A DNA stretch of 64,000 nt from Lentzea guizhouensis (GCF_001701025.1 NZ_CP016793.1:7936001-8000000); one strand, 5' to 3'. Counted from the stretch's first letter, positions 53,876-63,883 are shown. The notes: generated from the letters alone by a model not told the origin. Numbers and translations: made by a program.

Positions 53876-56800
53876 TCACACGGCGGCGTTGTGTGCCAGC
53901 AGGGCCGCCGTGTGGTCGCGTTCGGGTGTGCCGATCTCGGTGAACAACGTGTGCGCGGCCTGCCAGTCGGCGGTCGCGCGTGCATGGTCTCCCGTGTCGG
54001 CGTGGGCGTTGCCGGACGTGACGAGGGTTCTGGCCAGCACGAGTTGCTGGCCGCAGCGGGTCGCCGCCTCGACCGCTCGGGTGCAGTGGTCGAGGCAGGC
54101 GGCTGGGCGTCCCTCGGCCAGTGCGGCGGCGGCCCGTGCGGATTCGACCTTGGCGGTCCACGACGGCGGCACGTGGTCCGGTAGCGAGGTCTGCGGGAGG
54201 CCGGAGCGCAGTTCGACCTGCACGGCGGTCAGCAGCACCTCGGTCGAGCCCTGGGCGTGGTCGCTGTCGGCCAGCGCCGAGCGTGCCGCGGCGATGCGGT
54301 GCGCGGCCTCGTAGGGCCGGTCGAGGTCGCTCGCGACGCCGGCCAGGCCTGCCAGCGCGAGGGCGGTGCCGTTGCGTCGCCGAGGTCGCGGGCCAAGCAC
54401 AGCGCCGTTTCGAACGCCTCGGTCGCCTCGGCGTACCGGTGCAGGTCGCGGTGGACGCGGCCGAGCTCGTTCAGCGCGATGGCCTCGGTGTGCCTGGCGC
54501 CGAGCTCCGCGCAGAGCCGCAGGGACGGGTCAGCGCGGCGGTGGCGGCGCGCAGGCGGCCCTGGTCGTGTCTGGCCGCGCCCAGGTTGGCCAGCGCCACG
54601 GCCTCGGCCTGGCGGTGACCGATCTCGCGCAGCAGCGGGAGCGACTGCGAGGTCAGGCGGACCGACTCGGCGAACTGGCCGAGCTCGTCGTGCACGGTCG
54701 CGAGGTTGCAGAGGTTGACCGCGACACCGCGGCGGTCGCCGATCCCGCGGTCGATCGCGATCGACGCCTGGAAGTTCTCAATGGACCGATCGACCTCGCC
54801 GAGGTGGCACAATGCGATCGCCAGCCCGCGCAACGCCGCGGACTCCCCGTGCGGCCACTCCGCGGCGCGGAACAGCTCCAGCGCCCGCGTGCACTCCTCA
54901 CCCGACGCCGTGTGCTCGCTGCGCAACCAGTGCGCCCGTGCCAGCGCGAGCCGCAACGCGCCCTCCCCCACCGGTTCCCCGGCACGCCGCGCGGCCTGGA
55001 TGCCGACGGCGACCAGCGGCAGCCACTCGGTGGCCGACCGCGTCCGGTACAGCACCGCGCTCAACGACTCCGCCACCCGCCACACCAGCTCCGGGTGGCA
55101 CGAGACCGACGTGACGACGGTCGCGACGTTCTCCCACTCGGCCGCCAGCCAGGCCGTGGCCTCCTTGCCGTCCGCGAAGCTCTGCGCCACAACGGGTTCC
55201 GCGCCGGTCTCGGCCGGCAGGCGCAGCACGTTGGAGCCGGTCAGCGCACCCGCGGCGGCAAGGGTGTGCAGGAAGTGCCGCAACGCCCTGCGCACCACCG
55301 CTTCCCGTTGTGCCACCGGGTCTTCCGCCGCGGCGAGCGAGACGGCGTAGTCGCGCAGCAGGTCGTGCCACCCGAACCGGCCGGCTCCGACCTGCTTCAC
55401 CAGGTGCCCGCGCACCAGCCCGTCCAGCAGGTCGCCGGCCTCCCCCACCGGCACGTCCAGCAACGCCGCGGCGGTCGTGGTCGCCACGTCCACGCCCGGC
55501 ACCGCCCCGAGCGTGCGGAACGTGCGGCGTACCGGCTCCGGCAGCGACCGGTACGACAGCTCGAACGTCGCCCGCACGCCCGCCCGGTCGTCGCCGTCGA
55601 CGGTGAGCCTCCCAACCGGCCGCGGTCGGCCAGCTCGTCGGCGAACTGCCGCAGGGTTTGGTGCGCTGGTCGGCCAGCCGTGCTCGCCACCCGCAACGCC
55701 AGCGGCAGGTGCCCGCAGAGTGCGGCCAGGTCGGCGGCGGCACCCGGCTCGGTGCGCACCCGGTCGGCCCCGGCGACGTGCCCGATCAACGTCAGCGCCG
55801 CGTCCGGTGCCAGCACGTCGAGCGTCACCCGCCGGGCCCCGTCCACCGCCACCAGCCCGCCGAGCCGGTCACGGCTGGTCAGCACCACCAGACAGCCGGG
55901 GTGGCCGGGCAACAGCGGCCGCACCTGCTCCGGTGAGGCGACGTTGTCCAGCACGATCAGCACCCGCCTGCCCGCGAGCAGCGACCGGTAGCGCAGCACC
56001 AGCACGTCCAGCTCGGTCTCGTCGGCCCGCTGCCCCAGCACGTGCAGCAGCCTCGCCAGCGCGTCGGCGGCCCGCAGCGGTGCTGTGCGGTCGAACCCGC
56101 GCAGGTCCAGGAACAGCTGGCCGTCGGGGAACCGGCCGGCCACCCGGTGCGCCCAGTGCACGACCGTCGCGGTCTTGCCCACGCCCGGCGGCCCGGCCAC
56201 CAGCACGAGCCGGGACGCCTCCGCCACCTCGTCGAGCCCGCGCAGCTCCAGCTCACGGCCGACGAACCCGGCCACGTCCGCGGGCAGCAGCCGGGGCCGG
56301 TCTGGCAGGCCCGGTTCGGGTTCGTCCTCCAGCAGGTGCTGGTGCAGGGCCCGCAGCGGCCCGGACGGTTCGACGCCGAGCTCGTCGGCGAGGTGCTTGC
56401 GCAGCCCCCGGTAGACGGCCAGCGCGTCGCCCAGCCGCCCCGCCTGCCGCAACGCGCGCATCAGCAGTTCGTGCACGCGTTCCCGCAGCGGGTGTTCCGC
56501 GGCCACCGGCCTGAGCTCGGCCACCACCTCGGCCTGCCTGCCCAACGCGAGCCGCGCCGCCGCCCGTTCCTCGACCGCCGTCAGCCGCGCGTCCTCCAGT
56601 GCCGCGACCGTGGCGTCCGCGAACGTGCCCGTGACACCGGTCAGCGGCGCACCCCGCCACAGTGCCAGCGCGCTGTCGTAGTGCCGCACGGCCTGGTCGT
56701 GGTCGCTCACCCGGGCCTGGTCGACGTGCCGCGCGAACACCTCGCAGTCGAGCTCGCCGTCGGCCACCCGCACCAGGTAGCCGGGCCGCTTCGTGACGAC

Positions 56801-57037
56801 CAGCTGGGCGCCGACCGCCCGGCGCAGCTCGGACACCAGCATCCGCACCCGTGCCGCCGGGTCGGACGGCAGCGCGTCACCCCACAACGCGTCCGCCACC
56901 CGGTCGGTGCTCACCACCCGGTTCGCGTTGAGCAGCAGCAACGCCAGCAGCGACTGCTGCTTCCCGGTCAACGGCACCGGACGACCGGCCACCCGCACCT
57001 CGACCGGGCCGAGCAGTCCGAACTCGACATCCGCCAT
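53876..57037 (-). pseudogene. AfsR-type regulator (SARP-BTAD-NB-ARC-TPR), frameshifted
   Basis: From ATG 57037 the chain begins VEFGLLGPVEVRVAGRPVPL (OmpR-like winged helix, about 1-90), then the BTAD (about 95-240), then NB-ARC with Walker A AGPPGVGKTATV (about 270), RRVLIVLDN and LPLALRVAS. Frame changes follow near 55610 (to AGVRATFELSYRSLPEP), near 54525 and near 54375. The TPR C-terminus (LRGLAIALCHLGEVDRSIEN, LANLGAARHDQGRLRAAT, TSGNAHADTGDHARATADW) runs to 53876. Also, residues near 55680 suggest a pair of compensating indels. AfsR-like proteins activate secondary metabolism. The ribosome site GGAG is unusually close to the ATG. Confidence 0.8.
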
Positions 57038-57088
57038 GACTCCACAGACGCCCGAGGTACCCACCGAGGTTGCTTTGGCCTGAAACAT

Positions 57089-57775
57089 TCACAGGACGCC
57101 CAGCCGGTACCCGACACCTTGGACGGTGTGCACGACCGAGCGGCCGACCTTCATCCGCAGGTAATGCACATAGGTGTCCACAATGGACGGCGAGGGCGCG
57201 TCGTGGAACACGGTCCGCCGCAACGACGCCCGCGTGTGCACGGTGTCCGGACGACTCGCCAGCGCCCGCAGCAGCGCGAACTCCCTGGTGGTGAGCGAGA
57301 CCCGCGCGCCGTCGGGGAGCTCCACCTCGCGCTGGTCGAGGTCGAGCAGCCCCGATCCGATTCGCAGCACCGCGGCGCCCTCCGCGGCCCGCCGGCACAG
57401 CGCCCGCAGCCGCGCGGTCAGCTCGCCCAGGTCGAACGGCTTCGCCAGGCAGTCGTCGGCACCCGCGTCCAGCCCGTCGATCCGGTCGCCGACGCCGCCC
57501 GTCGCGGTGAGCAGCACGAGCGTGCGCACGGCCCGGGAACGCAACCGCGCCACCAGGTCCAGTCCGTCGAGCACCGGCACGCCGCGGTCGACGACCACCA
57601 CGTCGTACGGCCGGGTGAGCGCGAGGTGCAGGCCGCGCTGCCCGTCCCGTGCGACGTCCACGGCGTACCCCTCGCCGTGCAGGACGGCGACGAGCAGCTC
57701 GACCAGCTCCCGGTCGTCCTCCACGAGCAGCAGCCGGAACGGCCGCGCTCGCCACGGTCCGACACTCCCCCGCAC
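57089..57775 (-). CDS. OmpR-family response regulator (orphan)
   Basis: 228 residues from a GTG at 57775; the longer open frame has no better start. Receiver domain: acidic pair Asp20-Asp21 (LLLVEDDRELVE), phospho-acceptor Asp63 (VVVVDRGVPVLDG) and Lys112 (LAKPFDLGEL). Winged helix: LTTREFALLRALASRP, SPSIVDTYVHYLRMKVG and VHTVQGVGYRLGV. No histidine kinase gene is next to it. It sits between the AfsR-type gene and the ammonia-lyase gene, all on one strand. Confidence 0.88.
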   Translation of the reverse strand: MRGSVGPWRARPFRLLLVEDDRELVELLVAVLHGEGYAVDVARDGQRGLHLALTRPYDVVVVDRGVPVLDGLDLVARLRSRAVRTLVLLTATGGVGDRIDGLDAGADDCLAKPFDLGELTARLRALCRRAAEGAAVLRIGSGLLDLDQREVELPDGARVSLTTREFALLRALASRPDTVHTRASLRRTVFHDAPSPSIVDTYVHYLRMKVGRSVVHTVQGVGYRLGVL

Positions 57776-57920
57776 GCCGCCAGAATCGCACGCGCTCAAC
57801 GTGATCGGCTGGCCACTTTGCCGCAGCCCCGGCCACAGACGGACTGCGGCTCGATCGGGCCCGTGTTCGGCCACGTGAGCGCGCTTTCCCGCCGAGGACC
57901 GGGAACTTGACGGGAAGCGC

Positions 57921-59423
57921 TCACCGGACCTGACTGCTCCAGGCGGTGACCACACCAGCCGCGACCCGCACGTCGGAGTCCAGCGGGCGGTCCGGGTCCA
58001 CCGGCGGGATCGCTCCCACCAGCGCGTCCAGCAGCTCCGCGCACCGGGGCGCGGTGGGACGCCTCCCGCCCACGTGCGCGGTCTGCCGCAACGCCAGGGC
58101 GAGCGACCCGCACAGCAGCCGCAACAACGCGGCCAGGTCGTACGTGCGCAAGGCTGCGTGCGTGCCGAACGGGACCACGTCCTGGTTGTGCAGGTTCGTC
58201 GGCAGGCTCTGCGTGCTCGCGGGCACGGCACTGCGCCGCATCTCCGCGACCAGCGCCGTGGCCGCCAGCTGGACCCCCTGCACCCCGTGCTGCCGCCCTG
58301 GCCCGGCGGCCAGCATCGGCGGCATCCCGCTGTTCCGCACAGGATCTATCAGCAGGTCAAGTTGCCTTTCGACCACATTTCCCACGGACGCCGCCACCAT
58401 CGCCAGCATGTCGGCGGCGAACGCGGCCGGCTGGCCGAAGAAGTTGCCTCCGTGCGCCACCACGTCGTCCTCCGCGAAGAACAACGGGTTGTCGCTCACC
58501 CCGGCCAGATCCGCGGACACCACGTCGTCCACGTACCGCAACGCGTCCTCGCACGCGCCGAGCAGCTGCGGTGTGCACCGGATGCTGTAGGGCTCCTGCA
58601 GCGGCCGATCTCCACTCGGTCGGGTGCCGTCCAAACGAGCGCGCATGCGGTCCGCGACCACCCGAGCACCCCGGTGGCCGTACGCGGAAACCAGCCGCGG
58701 CTCCACAAATCCGGGCGCGGCACCGAGGACGTCCGCGAGCAGACAGGTCAGGTCCTGCGCAGCGCGGTGCGACGCGCGCACGGACGACAACGCCAGCGAC
58801 AGCGCCGCCGTCGTGACCGAAGTTCCGTTCACCAAAGCCAAAGCGTCTCGCCCGTCCAGCTCCAGCGGCGTCAGCCCGGCCGCGGCCAACGCGTCCATCG
58901 CGGGCAGCCGAGCGCCGTCCAGATAGGCGAACCCCCTGCCCCGCAACGCCTGCGCCGCGTAGGCCAACGGGATCAGGTCACCGCTGGCACCGACGGAGCC
59001 GTAGCGCGGCATCGCGGGCGTGAAGGACGTGCCGAACATCGCGGCGAGCCCGTCCACGACGTGCGCGGACACCCCGGAGATGCCCTGTGCCAGCGACCAC
59101 GTGCGCACCATCAGCGCGGCGCGCACGACGTCCAGCGGCAGGTCAGGCCCCTGGCCGGCGGTGAGGTGGGCCAGCGTGTTGTCGCACTGGTCGGCATCGG
59201 TGTCGCGCCCGGCGAAGACCACGAGCGCCCCGAAGCCCGTCTTGGCGCCGTAGACGGGCCGGTCGTCGTCGGCCAGCACCCTGCTCAGGAACTCACGGCT
59301 GCGGTGGACGCGCTCGGCGACAACGGGCCCGGCGAGCACCTGCACGGGATCGACCGCACGGAGCAGGTGCTCGCCGGTGAGAGGCGAACCGAGGTCCACG
59401 GTGCACGAATCAATAGTTGCCAC
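57921..59423 (-). CDS. MIO-type aromatic amino acid ammonia-lyase or aminomutase
   Basis: 500 residues from a GTG at 59423 (a TTG at 59429 is also in frame; no strong ribosome site). The MIO-forming Ala146-Ser147-Gly148 is in YGSVGASGDLIPLA. The catalytic Tyr loop reads VYGAKTGFG (Tyr58), where most relatives have N in place of K. The selectivity position reads His86-Leu87 (NTLAHLTAG), which in characterised enzymes goes with tyrosine rather than histidine (Ser-His) or phenylalanine (Phe-Leu). Other blocks (DNPLFF, HGGNFFGQP, QDVVPFGTHAAL) are normal. Tyrosine lyase or beta-tyrosine mutase is possible. A natural-product role is inferred from its neighbours. Confidence 0.85.
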   Translation of the reverse strand: MATIDSCTVDLGSPLTGEHLLRAVDPVQVLAGPVVAERVHRSREFLSRVLADDDRPVYGAKTGFGALVVFAGRDTDADQCDNTLAHLTAGQGPDLPLDVVRAALMVRTWSLAQGISGVSAHVVDGLAAMFGTSFTPAMPRYGSVGASGDLIPLAYAAQALRGRGFAYLDGARLPAMDALAAAGLTPLELDGRDALALVNGTSVTTAALSLALSSVRASHRAAQDLTCLLADVLGAAPGFVEPRLVSAYGHRGARVVADRMRARLDGTRPSGDRPLQEPYSIRCTPQLLGACEDALRYVDDVVSADLAGVSDNPLFFAEDDVVAHGGNFFGQPAAFAADMLAMVAASVGNVVERQLDLLIDPVRNSGMPPMLAAGPGRQHGVQGVQLAATALVAEMRRSAVPASTQSLPTNLHNQDVVPFGTHAALRTYDLAALLRLLCGSLALALRQTAHVGGRRPTAPRCAELLDALVGAIPPVDPDRPLDSDVRVAAGVVTAWSSQVR

Positions 59424-59439
59424 GGCCAAAAGGTAGGCA

Positions 59440-59467
59440 GTCGATCTCAGAGAGTTCTGAGATCGAC
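59440..59467. promoter_or_regulatory. Long perfect palindrome upstream of the ammonia-lyase gene
   Basis: GTCGATCTCAGA (59440-59451) and TCTGAGATCGAC (59456-59467) pair perfectly over 12 bases with a 4-base centre. It is 17 bases upstream of the lyase start and 23 bases downstream of the glycosyltransferase stop. It could be an operator of the lyase or a terminator; the lack of a T-run and the closeness to the start favour an operator. Confidence 0.65.
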
Positions 59468-59490
59468 CGGTGTACTAGGCCATCGGGGCG

Positions 59491-60255
59491 CTAGGTCGTC
59501 AGGGTCACCAGCTGCCGGACCACCGCGGCGGGGTCGGGCATCTCCGCGATCTCACCCGCCACCTTCGCGGCGACCTGCCGGGTGGCCGGGTCGTCGAGGA
59601 GGTGACGCGCCTGCTCGGTGATCGCCTCCGCGGTGACCTCCGGCCCGACCAGCTTGGCGCCCGCACCGGCCTCGGTCAGCGCGTCGGCGTTGACGAACTG
59701 GTCGGCGCCCTGCGGCAGCACCAGCTGGGGCAGGCCCGCGGCCAGCGTGCCGAGCACGGTGCCGGTGCCGCCGTGGTGCACGACCAGCGCGGCCCGGCGC
59801 AGCACCTGCGCCTGCGGCACGAACCCGGCGACCCGCACCGAGTCCGGCACCTCGCCCAGCAGCGCCGGGTCGCCGGGGCCGACGGCGACCAGGACGTTCA
59901 CCGGCAGCTCCGCGAGCCCGTCGACGGCGGCCCTGAGCACCTCGGTGTTCCCGAACCCCACCGTGCCCAGCGTGAGGTACACCAACGGTTTTCCGGCGTC
60001 GACCACCGGCATCGGCACGTCCAGGTCGAACGCCGTGGGCCGCTGCCGCAGCACCGTCGGCAGCGCCGCCACGACCGGGTCCCGCACCGCGTCCGGCCAC
60101 AGGTCGACCGCCGTGTCGCCCAGCATCAGGTCCGCCGGTGCCGCCGTCCCACAGCCACGCCATCGCGTCCGCCGCGGCCGCCTGGATCGCGGTCGGCATC
60201 GAGCGGCCGATCACGTGCGAGACGGCCGGGACGCCGGCCTCCCGCGCGACCTTCG
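59491..60255 (-). pseudogene. GT1-family glycosyltransferase, 5'-truncated
   Basis: The open part (59491-60126) encodes the C-terminal nucleotide-sugar domain of MGT/UGT-like enzymes: PLVYLTLGTVGFGNTEVLR, VRVAGFVPQAQVLRRAALVV and the donor-binding HHGGTGTVLGTLAAGLPQLV. Upstream, after a frameshift near 60130, KVAREAGVPAVSHVIGRSM still belongs to the enzyme. Then the sequence becomes a fragment of the neighbouring FtsX-like permease. The acceptor domain is therefore lost. Such enzymes glycosylate macrolides and other natural products. Confidence 0.78.
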
Positions 60256-60628
60256 CGAGCAGGCCCAACGGCAGCGCGAACGCGATCCCCAGCACCACCG
60301 CGATTCCGACGGTCAGCAGCGCTTCCGCCCGCATCATCCGCACGACCTGCCGCCGACCGGTGCCGACCAGGCGCAGCAACGCGAACTCGCGCCGGCGCTG
60401 AGCCGTGGACATCACCAGCGTGTTCGACACCGAGATCGCGACATAGCCGAGGATGACCCCGACGGCGACCAGGTTGAGCAGGAACTGCATCCGCTGGTCA
60501 CTGCGGTCCGGTCCGGCCAAAGCGGAGGTCACCGCCAGCCCCGGATAGCGGCCGATCAGGTCGTTGAGACGGGCAACGTCGTTGGTGCGCACCAGAACAG
60601 CGCTGTCCATGCCGGCGTTGGTGTGGGC
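60253..60628 (-). repeat. Duplicated fragment of the FtsX-like permease gene
   Basis: From 60281 to 60628 the sequence matches 60821-61168 base for base, at an offset of exactly 540. From 60253 to 60280 it also matches apart from a 3-base difference. It encodes a late part of the permease (residues 661-777 or so) in frame with the residual glycosyltransferase. The identity implies a very recent duplication, gene conversion, or a mis-assembly. Confidence 0.9.
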
Positions 60629-60634
60629 CGATCT

Positions 60635-63148
60635 TCACTCGCGCATGCCGATGGTTTCGATCGGCTTGGTGCGCAACGACATCCGGGTCGCCAGCGCGAT
60701 CGACGCGGTGCCCAGCAGCGCGGCTCCGGCGAGCACGGCCAGGAACACCCAGCCCGGTCCGGACGGCAGCGGCGTGCCGGTGAGACCGATCGCGAGCAGG
60801 CCCAACGGCAGCGCGGACACCGCGATCCCCAGCACCACCGCGATTCCGACGGTCAGCAGCGCTTCCGCCCGCATCATCCGCACGACCTGCCGCCGACCGG
60901 TGCCGACCAGGCGCAGCAACGCGAACTCGCGCCGGCGCTGAGCCGTGGACATCACCAGCGTGTTCGACACCGAGATCGCGACATAGCCGAGGATGACCCC
61001 GACGGCGACCAGGTTGAGCAGGAACTGCATCCGCTGGTCACTGCGGTCCGGTCCGGCCAAAGCGGAGGTCACCGCCAGCCCCGGATAGCGGCCGATCAGG
61101 TCGTTGAGACGGGCAACGTCGTTGGTGCGCACCAGAACAGCGCTGTCCATGCCGGCGTTGGTGTGGGCGCGCGCGTCGGCGGCGGACATCACGTGGTCAC
61201 CGAACGCGAGATCGTTCTTGAACGTCGCCACGACCTTCAGCCGGGCAGGTTGTCCGTCGGCGTACCAGAACTCGGCCGTGTCACCGACCTTCTTGTTGTT
61301 CCAGAACGCGTAGGAGTCGCTCAACGCCACCGTGCCCGTGGTGAGGTCCTTGACGCTGCCGCTGGTCACGCCGAGGTCCACGGCGGCGTCACCGTCGATC
61401 CCGTGCGCCGGGCCGCGTTGCACCTCCACGCTGTCCCCGGTCTCCCGCGCGGTGATCACCTGCGTGCGCACCAGCGGCGTCACGCCGTCGACACCCGGCA
61501 CCCCGCGCACCGCCGCGGTCAGCTCGGCCGGCACCCCGGCGACGCCCGTGATGACGTGGTCGGCGGTGATCGAGCTGGTCGTCTCCTGCTGCACGGCCGC
61601 GGTGAACGTCGTCTGGCTGTAGAAGTTCACGACGGCGAACCCGATGGCGAGCATCAGCGGTGTGACCGCGGCGGCCATGCGCCGGGAGTTCTTCACCGCG
61701 TTGGCGGCAGCCAGGTGCCCGCTCACCCGGGAGAGCCTGCCGAGACCCGGCGCGACCACCTCGATCATGCGGCCCACCACTCGCGGCCCGACCAGGGCCA
61801 GGCCGATGATGATCACCAGCGCGGCCATCACCGACATCGCCGCACCGAGCTGGCCGCGCAGGAACAACGGCACGGCGGTGGCACCGACACCGATCGCCAG
61901 CGTCACCCAGCCGATGACCAACCGGACCCGGCCGACGTCGCGCTTCTGCAGGGAGGCCTCGCCGAGCGCCTCGACCGGGTTGATCGAGGACGGCCGCCGC
62001 GACGCGCTCCAGGCAGCGACCCGTGCCGCGCCGAGACCGATCAGGAGTGCGGCGGCGAGCGGGATCGGGCTGATGGTCAGCTCGAAGTCGGCCGGCACCA
62101 CCCCGATGCCGGCGAACGCGCTGCGCAACCCCTGGCTGACCGCGATGCCCAGCAGGCTGCCGAGCACGCCCGCGACCGCCGCGACCACGAGGGTTTCCAC
62201 GCCGATCAGCTTGCGCACCTGCCGTGGCGTCGCACCGACGGCTCGCAGCAGGGCGAACTCGCGGCGGCGCTGCTCGACGGTCAGCGCGAGGGTGCTGGCG
62301 ACGACGAAGATCGCGACCAGGACCGCGTACCCGCCGAACGAGCCGGCGATCAGGGCCAGGATCGACTTGGTCTGGCTGACGTCGTCGAACTCGGCGGCGC
62401 TGCGGTCGGCACCGGACGACACGGACACGTGGTCGCCCGCGAGCGCCTCCTCGACCCGGTCGGCCAGGTCGCCGGCACCGGCTGCGTCCGCCTGCCCCGG
62501 CGTCCCACCCAGCACCCCGATCGCGCTCACCTTCCCCGGCCGCCCGGCCAGCTCGTCGGCCTTGGCATCGCTGAAGAACACCGACGCCTGCCGCGACCCG
62601 ACGCCTGCCGCTACCCCGACCACGCGGTAGGTCACCGGTACCGACCGCGTCGCGATCCGCACCTCGTCCCCGACCGCCGCGGCCAGTCCCGCGTCCAGCA
62701 CGACCTCGTCGCCGGCCGCCGGAGCCCGTCCCTCGACGAGCCGGAACGGCGCCAGCACCGCCGAGCCCCAGTTGTGCCCGAAGGACGGCTTGTCCGCGAG
62801 CACCTGCCCGTCCGGCCCCACCACCGTCGCCGGGAACGTCTGCTCCGCCACCGCGTCCCGCACACCGGGCACCGCGCGGACCTTCGCCACCAGCTCCGCG
62901 GACACCGGCGGCTGCTCGCTGGCGTGCTCGAACGCGAGGACGTCCCCGCCCGGCGGCCGCACGATCCTGTCACCGCTCACGACCACGTCCGTCGCCGCGT
63001 ACCGCTGGGTCGGCACGCCACCGCGCAACCCGGACTCCATCAAGATCCCGCACGCCGCGACCAGCGCCGTGCCGCACAGGACCGCCACGAAAGCACCGAT
63101 GAACCCGCTGGTGCGGGCCTTGACGGTCTGCCAGGCCAAAGTCAGCAC
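60635..63148 (-). CDS. FtsX/MacB-type ABC transporter permease
   Basis: 837 residues, a double-length FtsX-like permease. An N-terminal helix (about 13-38), a large extracellular domain, three helices near 270-370 (ILALIAGSFGGYAVLVAIFV), then a second unit with helices near 430-480, another extracellular domain and three C-terminal helices (LLNLVAVGVILGYVAISV, LPLGLLAIGLTG, VFLAVLAGAALLGTA). The conserved EQRRREFALLRAVGATPRQV and AQRRREFALLRLVGTGRRQV coupling motifs occur once per unit. It works with the ATPase upstream (3 bases apart), probably in export of lipids or a natural product. Part of it is duplicated at 60253-60628. Confidence 0.9.
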   Translation of the reverse strand: MLTLAWQTVKARTSGFIGAFVAVLCGTALVAACGILMESGLRGGVPTQRYAATDVVVSGDRIVRPPGGDVLAFEHASEQPPVSAELVAKVRAVPGVRDAVAEQTFPATVVGPDGQVLADKPSFGHNWGSAVLAPFRLVEGRAPAAGDEVVLDAGLAAAVGDEVRIATRSVPVTYRVVGVAAGVGSRQASVFFSDAKADELAGRPGKVSAIGVLGGTPGQADAAGAGDLADRVEEALAGDHVSVSSGADRSAAEFDDVSQTKSILALIAGSFGGYAVLVAIFVVASTLALTVEQRRREFALLRAVGATPRQVRKLIGVETLVVAAVAGVLGSLLGIAVSQGLRSAFAGIGVVPADFELTISPIPLAAALLIGLGAARVAAWSASRRPSSINPVEALGEASLQKRDVGRVRLVIGWVTLAIGVGATAVPLFLRGQLGAAMSVMAALVIIIGLALVGPRVVGRMIEVVAPGLGRLSRVSGHLAAANAVKNSRRMAAAVTPLMLAIGFAVVNFYSQTTFTAAVQQETTSSITADHVITGVAGVPAELTAAVRGVPGVDGVTPLVRTQVITARETGDSVEVQRGPAHGIDGDAAVDLGVTSGSVKDLTTGTVALSDSYAFWNNKKVGDTAEFWYADGQPARLKVVATFKNDLAFGDHVMSAADARAHTNAGMDSAVLVRTNDVARLNDLIGRYPGLAVTSALAGPDRSDQRMQFLLNLVAVGVILGYVAISVSNTLVMSTAQRRREFALLRLVGTGRRQVVRMMRAEALLTVGIAVVLGIAVSALPLGLLAIGLTGTPLPSGPGWVFLAVLAGAALLGTASIALATRMSLRTKPIETIGMRE

Positions 63149-63151
63149 GGC

Positions 63152-63883
63152 TCACCACTCCCCGAGGTGCGTCATGCGTTCGGCGACCTTCTCCGGCGTC
63201 GGCGCGACCAGCTCGCCGGCCAGCCGCCCGTCTGCCAGGAACAACACGCTGTGCGCGGCGGAGGCGGCCACCGGGTCGTGGGTCACCATCAGCACGGTCT
63301 GGCCCATGGTGTCGACGATGGACCGCAGCAGCTCCAGCACCTGGTGCGCGGTGCGCGAGTCGAGGGCGCCGGTCGGCTCGTCGGCCAGCACCACCTCGGG
63401 CTGGGCGATCAACGCGCGGGCGATCGCGACCCGTTGCTGCTGGCCGCCCGACAGCTCGGCCGGGTGGTGGGCGAGCCGGTCACCGAGCCCGACCCGGTCG
63501 ACGACCTCGCGCAGCCACCGCCGGTCGGCCGAGCGGCCGGCCAGCCGCAGCGGCAGGGTGATGTTCTGCTCGACCGTGAGCGACGGCAGCAGGTTGTAGG
63601 CCTGGAAGACGAACCCGATCCGGTCGCGGCGCACCTTCGTGAGCGCCGCCTCCTTGAGCCCGCCCAGGTCGGTGTCGCCGAGCAGCACCCGTCCCGAGGT
63701 CGGCTTGTCCATGCCGGAGGCGCAGTGCAGGAACGTGCTCTTGCCCGATCCCGACGGCCCCATCACGGCGGTGAAGCTGCCGCGCCGGATGCCGACGGTC
63801 ACCTCGTCCAGCGCGGTGACGGCACCTCCCCCGGTGCCGTACACCTTGCGCACCGCCTGCAGCGACAGCGCGTCTGCCCTCAT
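63152..63883 (-). CDS. LolD/MacB-type ABC transporter ATPase
   Basis: 243 residues from ATG 63883 (a GTG three bases upstream is equally possible); GAGGAGA lies upstream. Walker A GPSGSGKSTFL (about 42), Q-loop VFQAYNLLPSL, signature [15 protein letters not shown], Walker B VVLADEPTGALDSRT and H-loop VTHDP are intact. It is directly upstream of the FtsX-like permease and forms one exporter with it. Confidence 0.92.
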   Translation of the reverse strand: MRADALSLQAVRKVYGTGGGAVTALDEVTVGIRRGSFTAVMGPSGSGKSTFLHCASGMDKPTSGRVLLGDTDLGGLKEAALTKVRRDRIGFVFQAYNLLPSLTVEQNITLPLRLAGRSADRRWLREVVDRVGLGDRLAHHPAELSGGQQQRVAIARALIAQPEVVLADEPTGALDSRTAHQVLELLRSIVDTMGQTVLMVTHDPVAASAAHSVLFLADGRLAGELVAPTPEKVAERMTHLGEW

